A stretch of 64,000 nucleotides of DNA from Ampullaceana balthica. Taxonomy: Eukaryota > Mollusca > Gastropoda > Lymnaeidae. The notes under the pieces were generated by a model. That model was not told the DNA's origin. It did not search any database and saw only the letters and a list, made by a program, of their open reading frames with translations. Positions 55,501-64,000 of the stretch are shown in pieces. Position 1 is the first letter of the stretch; each line of letters opens with the position of its first letter. The position numbers were made by a program, and so were the translations under genes. The stretch is from NCBI GenBank assembly GCA_944989445.1, contig CALYLW010000504.1:62001-126000 (forward strand), in the 5' to 3' direction.

Positions 55501-58500
55501 TTATTATACATTTTAAAAAGGGATATAGTTATATTTAAGCCTACAATTCTATAAGGGAATTCCTATAATTATGGTTCTGAATATCTTATGATAAATTCTA
55601 ATTTGACTTAAAATATATCAATTCTAAGAAGAAACCACCTAAAAACTGTTATTTGTGAGTCTTCTTTTATAAATTTTGTCATTGGGGACTTATCAAAACA
55701 TCCCTTATAAAACGCACAGTCAAATGGGAACTATTCTAAATCATTCCAGTCAAACACATGTCTATCTATTTTATATGTCCAAATAAAAATCCAGCTTCCT
55801 GTGATGTAGGCCAGTGCTTATCAAACTTTTTAGTAAGGCGTACCGGCAGGAATTTTTTCCAATGCACCAGGGACCGGTGCACTTTTTTCCCTGCACTGAC
55901 AATTTTTTTGGTCCTTTTTTTTGAGAATATCTGCGGACCGGCAGCGGATGGCCCACGGACCGGCACCGGTCCGCGGACCACCACTTTGAGAAGCACTGAT
56001 GTAGGCCATTGTTGTTTAGTTTTTTTTCTTTCCAAGAAATTAATTCCCTTGAGGTCTAACAAATGTTTATAACAAACCCTCCAGGTTGACGTCACTGGAG
56101 AGTGCGATGCTGAGTTCAATGTGAGCAAGTCCTGGGGAGCCTGGAACAAGGATGTCACAGTTGTTAAATCCAAGAACCTGTTGGCGTGCTCCAAGCGTGA
56201 CGGCTACAAAAGCTTCATCCAGTCTACACCTTACAAAGTGCCCTCCGTGAGTTGTTGGCCACCTCATTGCATCGATTTATCTTCTGAAACCACCTGATGA
56301 TTGGATACTTTTTACATTTTGGAATTTTAGATTATTGAGTGAAATGTTATTCATGTTTTAATTTCTCTTTTTGTTCTTATTAGGAAGTCCAGTCATTGCC
56401 CATTGTGCAAAGCACTCACAAATGTGAATACATCATTTCAAGCAGCAAAGTACTGAAGTCAGCCGCTTGTGAAGAAACCCATCTGTATGTTCCATTTTCT
56501 AGCCGCGAAAGTGGAGGTAAGACCAGGGTGCTCCAAAAATTGACAATGGTGACTCAGAAGTCTGGAGTTGATGCTGGGAAAGGTAAATATTTCTGAAATC
56601 AACCAATAAATTTTTGATTTAGGGTTTCAAGTTGAGTTGGTTTAATGGAAGTTGGATTTCAAAATAAATCTAGTTTGAATTTAAAAATAGACAAGCAATG
56701 GTCTTGTTAAACAAAGCAGCATCTTTAACAAAGGAAATTAATAAATTAAAAGCTTGAATAATGACTTTTTAAATTTAAAAAGTCTCCCCCATTAAAATTT
56801 TCAGATTCCATCAGCTCTCGCACTACACTTTTATTTGAGCACTCCAATGTCCATGATCAGTCTGACAACAGTCTTGAGGCAGCTCAGCAAGTTATTAAAG
56901 AAATCTGTGAACAGACACGTGAAGACCTGAGGTAATTAACTGTTAATTAGAAGCTGGAATTTTTTTAAGTAAAAGAAAGCCATTGGATTTTGCATAAAAA
57001 CTCATACTTTTAGAAATATAAAATTAAATTCATTATAAATCTAATAGGTATAATGACAAAAGTTATTTTCATATTTTCTGTGATTGAGATTTATAATATC
57101 TGTTTTAACACAGACCAGAGACACCAAGACTATTCTCCAAACTTGTTTCTGCCATAAAAGTCTTGAATGCATTAGACATTCAGCAGTTGTACAGGTCCTT
57201 AAAAGATGGAACTCTCTGCCCCAAAAACATTCGCGCAATGTAAGTTGACTGACTGGCATAACCTAATCTTTTTATATTTATTAAGTTTTTAAAAAATAAT
57301 TAAATTTTATATTAAAAAAAAACAACATCTGCGAGCTTTTGTATGAATATGTAAAAAAATATGTGAAAATAATGTAAAAGGGATCTTACAAATTATCAAA
57401 ATAAAATTCTTCACTCATTAATAGCTTACATTATTGAATGCACTTCTGCAGCAAATTTCTTAAGGATGCTTTGCCAATGGCTGAAACATCTGGACCTGTT
57501 GAAGTCATGGGATCACTGATCAAGAGTGGAGAAGTTCAGGGTATTCTGGCAAAAGCTTGGTTGACCTCCCTTGCACTCATTCAAAATCCCTCTCAGGCTA
57601 TTATCACTGTTGGTGCTGTGAGTAGAAATTATCTAATTATTACATTTACCTGATTTTGAACATATAGAACTTTACTGTCTTTATAAATACTGTGTTTGCA
57701 CTAAAATGCTTTAATAGCCAAAATATGGTTGCAGATAGATACATTTTGATTTACAATAATTAGATGGGAGATAGTCAATAAACACTCTTAAACTTCAATG
57801 AATGTTTTTTGCACCGAATGTTTTTTAATGGCACATTTTCTTAAACAAATATCTTATTTATTTCTGTTCAAAGGATTTGTTGAGTGGATCTTCCTATGAG
57901 GATGCTGTCTTACCAGTGACAGGCATGGTCAACAACTATTGTAAGAAAAACCCAGCTTGTGGATCAGAAAGCAGCGTTAGCAATGTTATCACTATCTTGA
58001 CAGGCAAAATCCCCAGTAAATGTGCTGTCACCAACAAGAACCTAGGCAGTGTTAGTATATATTTTTTTATAACAATTATTAAATAAGTTGACTTTTCTTC
58101 AAATAACACTTTTGTAGTGTAAACATCTGACATTCAATTAGAATGTATAAATACAGTTGTTTTTTTAAATTTTGTTATTGATTTTGTAATAAGATAAAAA
58201 TATTTTCTCTGCAGGTTCTGAAAACCTTGAGAGCCTTGGGCAATGTTGGAAGAGGAGGTGACATTACCACAGCCCTTGACAATTGTCTGAAGTCCTCAAA
58301 TGCTCCAGTTGAAATCAGGGCTGCTGCAGCAGATGCCTACAGAAATGTACCTTGTGATGATGATTATGAACAGGTATATCATTTTATATTATTTTAACTT
58401 ATTTATTTAATGGTCATGATAATATGTGAAAAGTATTTTATTATTGAGGTAAAATTAAAGGAGAGGAACAGAAAAATGCATCATATTCCACTAAAAAGCC

Positions 58501-61500
58501 CTCAACAGAAAAAATGCAGAGAAAACCTTAACTAGAACAAATGTATGGATTAAATAAATATAATGTTTATTGATTTTAAATTCAATTAAGACTTTTTTAA
58601 AAAGGAATGAAAACTCTATTTAAAAAAAATAATACTATAAACAAACTATCATCTATAACCATCAATATAATGGCGACAATAAGATAACTTTTAACTTTCG
58701 CCTAGACTGATGATCAGCTCTGGACAGTCCTCAATGACCAAGCTCAGGAGTTTGAGTTGAGAATATTTGCCTACCTTGCTGTGATGCGCTGCCCTACCCA
58801 GACTAACCTCAACAAAATCACCCAACTCCTTGAAACAGAGAAGGATGACCAAGTTGGATCTTACATCACTAGCCACCTGAACAATCTAAAGCAGACATCT
58901 GACCCACACAAACAGGAAATTGCTGATGCCATTGCCAAGTGAGTAATTATAATTTACTTTATATTTATTTTGTGGGCAAAAGAGAGATATATAATTATTA
59001 ATTTTTCAATTTAAATATGAACATTAGAAAAACAGAGCATGCTTTGGGAATACCCTGCCAAATTTACTAATCAGCAGATACTTTGTGTTAATTAAGCTAA
59101 CATCTAATTTTAAAAAATGGACAAAAGACTAAGTTTCCTTGGTATCATAAGAATGATTGATTTTTTTCAGACACACACATTAACTACGTTGTTCCCCTTT
59201 CTCACAACAGTAATTATTTCAATTTTAATAAATAAGACTAGGACCCAAAAAAAATGTCTTGAAAATATCTCCACCTATTTTTAATTTCAAGATAATTACT
59301 CCCATTTAACAAAACACATAAACAAATTTCGTCCCCAGACTAACATACAAAGAGTTCCAAGTCAGTGCTCTCAAATACTCCAAGAACTTTGAGGCATCTT
59401 TCCTCCTGAACAAACTCAACCTTGGGCTAGTGGCTGACAGTGATGTCATCATGAGCCCAGAATCTCCCATTCCCCGTGTGGCTAAGGCTAATCTCACTGT
59501 TGAGCTTTTTGGAAATTCCATCAATGTCTTTGAGGTCGGTGGACGAGTTGAAGGCTTGGAGTTCCTAGTTGACAAGCTGCTGGGACCCTATGGTTATTTC
59601 TCCAAAACTAACAAGGTAAACGAGTTTTTACATTTCAACGCTTCCAATTTGAGCAGCACTCAAGAATCTAAATTCATATACAATATTGTTGGTTGAATTG
59701 CATATAAAACTAGTACTTTTCCCAAATTCCAGAAATCTGACAACATTAAAGATGTGAAAGGATACGCCTATGCCCGTCTCTTTGGCAATGAACTTTTCTT
59801 CCATCATATTCTTGGATCTGAAAGTCTACAGAAAACAGGGAAACTGCCCAACTTCCTTGAGATCCTCATTATGCTTGCAAACAGACAAGAAGTAGCCTAC
59901 ACCCACAGTCAGCAGATCATGGATGTGTCTCTTGTTATCCCAACTATTGCTGGTAAATAATTATTTAATTTGTTTTCACTTTCAGTATTTCATTTGAACT
60001 CTTTATTTCTTGCAAAAGTTGTTGATTCTTTAAATTTAAAATATATTTCTCTTGCTCAGTAATTTTAATTAAATCTAAATGTTTATTCAGCTTATTTTCT
60101 TTTAAACATGATTTTTACTCTTCATACATTGTAGGTCTGCCTCTGAACATCTCTGTAAATGGCTCAATCAATTTCGACTTGAAGGCAGAAGGTAAAGCGG
60201 ATCTTCGTCAAGTTGCATCCACCCCAAGAGCTCTTGAGATTGATGGAGAGATTAAACCAAGGTGAGCTTTTTGATAGCAGTGTTTTCCATCTTCCATTGA
60301 TTGATTCAGGGTCCTAGTGAATATTTTAAAATATATCTTTAAAAGAATGACATATTGATATAAAGATATCTTTTTAAAGTGATAAAACAATTAAAGAATC
60401 TATTAATTTTTTTTCCAAAAAGGCTGTAAACATTTTAATGAGGCTTTGATGTATCTTTATAATTATTTTATTTTCCCAAACATGTTTACAGTGCTGCTTT
60501 GGAAATCACTGGCACAATGGCTATTGATGCTTTTATTGCCAAACTTGGACTGAGAATGCGTAACACCATGCACTCCAGCACTGGAATCAAGGGACGCATT
60601 GAGATCAACAGAGGACGTCAACTCAGTGTTGATATTGAACCACCAAGAGATAAAATGGAAATTTTCAATGCCAAGTAAAGTTTTATTTTGTTTAATAACA
60701 ATACTACAAGCAATTTAGCAATTTTATTTTGATGTTAAAGAGACCAGGTAAATTAATTGCATACATAAAATTTTGTTGGCAAAAAAAAAGAAAACTCTGT
60801 TATGACTAAAGTTTAAAAAAAATTAGAGTTAGTGTTTCAAAGTAACCTTTTATAGCAGTTTCGATTAAATTGGTGATTCTGTTATGGCAGGTCCCAGTTT
60901 TTCATTGTGCATAATGAGGTTGAGAAAGAACAGGAAATGATCAAGGCAAATCGCAAAGTATATAAATGGTGCACAGGTATGCTCTTTATTTATAATTTAC
61001 ATACATTCTAAGCCTTTATTTATAATTAATCTGTTTATGTTTGCTTGACCACATTCCACTATACAAAAAAATATTTAAAAAATAACTCCCATCAGCATTG
61101 TGTTTTTATCTTAATAAATGAAACAAAATAGAGAGATAATTATTATCCATTTATTCTGTATGAATGACAGGCAGTAAAGTAGCAACTATTCTTGGTGTGG
61201 AGTTCTGTGGAGAATTTCAATACCCTAATGCCTCTAATGTGGCAAACTCTCCATACTTTCCACTAACTGGCCCAACCAGTATAAGCTTCACTTCCTATCA
61301 ACGTGACACCCACAGCTCCTACAAACTGTTTGCCAAACGGGTCGAGGTAAGCCAATTATTCATTTCTTTTATAAAGATAAGACTAATAATTTTATATACA
61401 ACTTACTTTTAAACAATGAAATAAAAAAAATTTGATTTTTTTTTGTTTAAAGAAAATAAATAGTATGCACCCAAATAAAATTGTTTTTACTTACTGACAG

Positions 61501-62460
61501 AACCAAAAACAAAGTATGGCACAATTCTCGATGAACACACCAGGCTCAAAGGTGAACAGAATGATTTCTACTGATGTGACCATTGACTATTCCCCTCTTC
61601 AAATAGATGCCACTGTTGTCTCCCCTTGGAAAAAATTCAATTTCAACAGTAAGTTATTGTGGGCTCTTCTTGATTTCATAGAGACTTAAAAAGATGGCCT
61701 TTTATAAATAGTGGTGCATATAAAGAAGGTAAAATTTTTGCATTAAAATCCTAAACTTTTTAAAAATAAATTAAAAATTATTATGAAGTTTACTTTATTT
61801 TTGAAAGAGTGAAACTCTTGACTATAAAATTAAGTACTGAAAAATACAAGCATTTTACTTTTCTCTAAGTATCCTATGCAATGAGAAGGATTTCTTTAAA
61901 AATAAAACTCATGTATATTCCTTATAGGTGCATTAGTTGCCAATAAGGAAATCTACAGCATGGTTGGAAGTGTTTTGGTAGATGACATGGACAAATATGG
62001 TGTGACCACTGAGGCCAGAGTCAGCAAGAAGGGAAACAGTTATGTGTACAATCCCCTCATTCAGGTTGTATATAAGAGCGAATCCAAAAACCTCTTGTCT
62101 GGCCAAATTCAAGTTGATTTGGATAAAAAAATACAGGCTGACGTCCTGCTGGAAGGATTCAAAAAGGAACGTTACAATGTCAAAGGTAGACCATTATACA
62201 ACCATTGTGATGATCAAATAACTCTAATGAGTCTTGATAATTTTAACACAAAATGAAACCAAAACAAATAAATCAGGTCGCTCTTTGAAAAATGTGATAA
62301 ATTTGTTCTCAGAAATAAATGTTTTAGATGATTATTTTATTTTTAAAGGTGATCTTACATTCACTGACAAGGAAAAGAGATTGAGAACAAGCCTTAATGT
62401 TGGTGACAAAGATGACTATGTCTTGAATATCGGCACAGGTTTCAGTGGAAAGGATTTGAA
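49503..62460 (+). CDS. Apolipophorin-like large lipid transfer protein (3' part outside window)
   Basis: Exons joined in phase by GT-AG introns: 49503-49554, 50385-50441, 53882-53997, 54786-54895, 55303-55486, 56085-56246, 56384-56582, 56805-56931, 57114-57239, 57452-57617, 57874-58050, 58215-58373, 58706-58938, 59339-59615, 59733-59952, 60135-60261, 60492-60674, 60891-60976, 61171-61346, 61501-61648, 61928-62185, 62349-62460. They give about 1,150 residues: a signal peptide (MEAKLVVCLALIAASSAG), then the vitellogenin-N/lipid-binding module from PTKFKYTPDTTYIYDYS, with SAACEETHLYVPF, a helical region at roughly residues 330-620, then a beta-rich part. The family secretes apolipoproteins that carry lipid in haemolymph. 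CEETHLY-type motifs and the N-terminal ECK..PTKFKY favour apolipophorin over vitellogenin. The last exon ends in phase 2, so the gene continues. Confidence 0.9.
50442..53881 (+). other. Second intron of the apolipophorin-like gene
   Basis: This 3.4-kb intron is the longest complete one in the gene. It contains a 59-bp tandem repeat and, near 50797, a TACTGTATATACTCG-type motif that resembles one end of a MITE whose partner was not found. Nothing else is recognised. Confidence 0.7.
52022..52503. repeat. 59-bp tandem repeat, about eight copies
   Basis: Units start AAATATAGTGAGCGGTGCAA and end AACCCCATTAC. Variation is low: ATATAGG or ATGTAGG, GTTTAA or GTTCAA, and one unit with a 5-bp insertion (GTGTA). 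The length is not a multiple of three. It lies inside the second intron. Confidence 0.95.
55812..55998. mobile_element. hAT MITE with perfect 8-bp target duplication, in an intron
   Basis: The element starts CAGTGCTTATCAAAC and ends ACTTTGAGAAGCACTG. It is flanked by identical ATGTAGGC at 55804-55811 and 55999-56006. The inner part has paired ACCGG/CCGGT stretches. It belongs to the same end family as the hAT at 31602-33936 and lies in the intron between coding exons at 55486 and 56085. Confidence 0.93.
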
Positions 62461-62493
62461 GTAAATAAAATTATCATTAGTTTATATGCAAGA

Positions 62494-64000
62494 AGATAAA
62501 TTATTGTAATAGTAATTTGATAAATTATTGAAATAGTAATTTGATAAATTATTGTACTAGTAATTTGATAAATTATTGAAATAGTAATTTGATAAATTAT
62601 TGTACTAGTAATTTGATAAATTATTGTACTAGTAATTTGATAAATTATTGTACTAGTAATTTGATAAATTATTGTACTAGTAATTTGATAAATTATTGTA
62701 CTAGTAATTTGATAAATTATTGTACTAGTAATTTGATAAATTATTGTACTAGTAATTTGATAAATTATTGTACTAGTAATTTGATAAATTATTGTACTAG
62801 TAATTTGATAATCTATTGTACTAGTAATTTGATAAATTATTGTACTAGTAATTTGATAAATTATTGTACTAGTAATTTGATAAATTATGGTACTAGTAAT
62901 TTGATAAATTATTGTACTAGTAATTTGATAAATTATTGTACTAGTAATTTGATAAATTATCGTACTAGTAATTTGATAAATTATTGTACTAGTAATTTGA
63001 TAAATTATTGTACTAGTAATTTGATAAATTATTGAACTAGTAATTTGATAAATTATTGTACTAGTAATTTGATAAATTATTGTACTAGTAATTTGATAAA
63101 TTATTGTACTAGTGATTTGATAAATTATTGTACTAGTAATTTGATAAATTATTGTACTAGTAATTTGATAAATTATTGTACTAGTAATTCGATAAATTAT
63201 TGTACTAGTAATTTGATAAATTATTGTACTAGTAATTTGATAAATTATTGTACTAGTAATTTGATAAATTATCGTACTAGTAATTTGATAAATTATTGTA
63301 CTAGTAATTTGATAAATTATCGTACTAGTAATTTGATAAATTATTGAACTAGTAATTTGATAAATTATTGTACTAGTAATTTGATAAATTATTGTACTAG
63401 TAATTTGATAAATTATTGTACTAGTAATTTGATAAATTATTGTACTAGTAATTTGATAAATTATTGTAATAGTAATTTGATAAATTATTGTACTAGTAAT
63501 TTGATAAATTATTGTAATAGTAATTTGATAAATTATTGTACAAGTAATTTGATAAATTATTGTACTAGTAATTTGATAAATTATTGTACTAGTAATTTGA
63601 TAAATTATTGTACTAGTAATTTGATAAATTATTGTACTAGTAATTTGATAAATTATTGTACTAGTAATTTGATAAATTATTGTATAAGTAATTTGATAAA
63701 TTATTGTACTAGTAATTTGATAAATTATTGTACTAGTAATTTGATAAATTATTGTACTAGTAATTTGATAAATTATTGTACTAGTAATTTGATAAATTAT
63801 TGTACTAGTAATTTGATAAATTGTCGTACCAGTAATTTGATAAATTATCGTACCAGTAATTTGATAAATTATCGTACCAGTAATTTGATGAATTATCGTA
63901 CTTGTAATTTGATAAACTATTGTACCAGTAATTTGATAAATTATCGTACTAGTAATTTGATAAATTATTGTACCAGTAATTTGATAAATTATTGTACTAG
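62494..64000. repeat. 24-bp satellite (TAATTTGATAAATTATTGTACTAG), running off the window
   Basis: About 60 head-to-tail units begin about 30 bases after the donor of exon 22 of the apolipophorin-like gene. The first units carry GTAATAG and GAAATAG variants. The core is very uniform, and the units after about 63820 show GTCGTACCAG-type changes, so homogenisation is strongest in the middle. The long open frames are eight-residue repeats (NLINYCTS) and not genes. Confidence 0.95.

Noticed and set aside
62589..63347. Plus-strand open frames reading NLINYCTS repeats
   Set aside because: They are produced by the 24-bp satellite in an intron and carry no protein character.

Overview
The window is eukaryotic genomic DNA, almost certainly from an invertebrate animal. 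It is AT-rich, the host genes are split by GT-AG introns, and most of the sequence is transposons and tandem repeats. An APE-type LINE with a C-terminal zinc finger, many hAT elements and an apolipophorin-type lipid carrier gene fit a lophotrochozoan, and a mollusc is my best guess. No sequence here proves the species. There is no operon, CRISPR array, tRNA or rRNA gene that I can recognise.

Two host genes are on the + strand. (1) 2107-15913 is the 3' part of a YTHDC1-type nuclear m6A reader: acidic exons, a complete YTH domain with its aromatic cage residues, and an Arg/Asp/Glu-rich C-terminal tail. Thirteen coding exons join in phase, and the 5' exons lie outside the window or were not recognised. 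A 7.8-kb intron (5319-13076) separates most of the tail from the YTH domain and holds a MITE, a ZBED5-like hAT with a perfect 8-bp target duplication, and a Tigger derivative. (2) 49503-62460 and beyond is the 5' half of an apolipophorin-like large lipid transfer protein: TATA box, signal-peptide exon, and 22 exons that join in phase for about 1,150 residues. The window ends inside its 22nd intron, in a 24-bp satellite of about 1.5 kb.

Between them (about 16-49 kb) I see no host gene. This stretch holds minisatellites (45, 36, 18, 21, 9, 31 and 32 bp units), microsatellites, a foldback hairpin at 18.05-18.28 kb, hAT MITEs with exact 8-bp duplications, and a large nested transposon. An old hAT (29345-43825) keeps matching ends and an identical 8-bp duplication (CACACAAC) although it has grown to 14.5 kb by later insertions: a GGGACC-ended element with a second hAT and a Helitron-like element inside it, a nearly intact LINE broken by one frameshift, Helitron-like copies, and an LTR retrotransposon fragment with most of pol missing. 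That fragment carries a KH-like RNA-binding region after its Gag zinc knuckle, a possible captured host domain. A second hAT at 45941-48115 contains a 5'-truncated reverse-oriented LINE with its own 8-bp duplication.

The main points for follow-up are the nested hAT, the KH-like region in the retroelement, the Helitron-like family with its hairpin/CTAG ends, and the foldback element.
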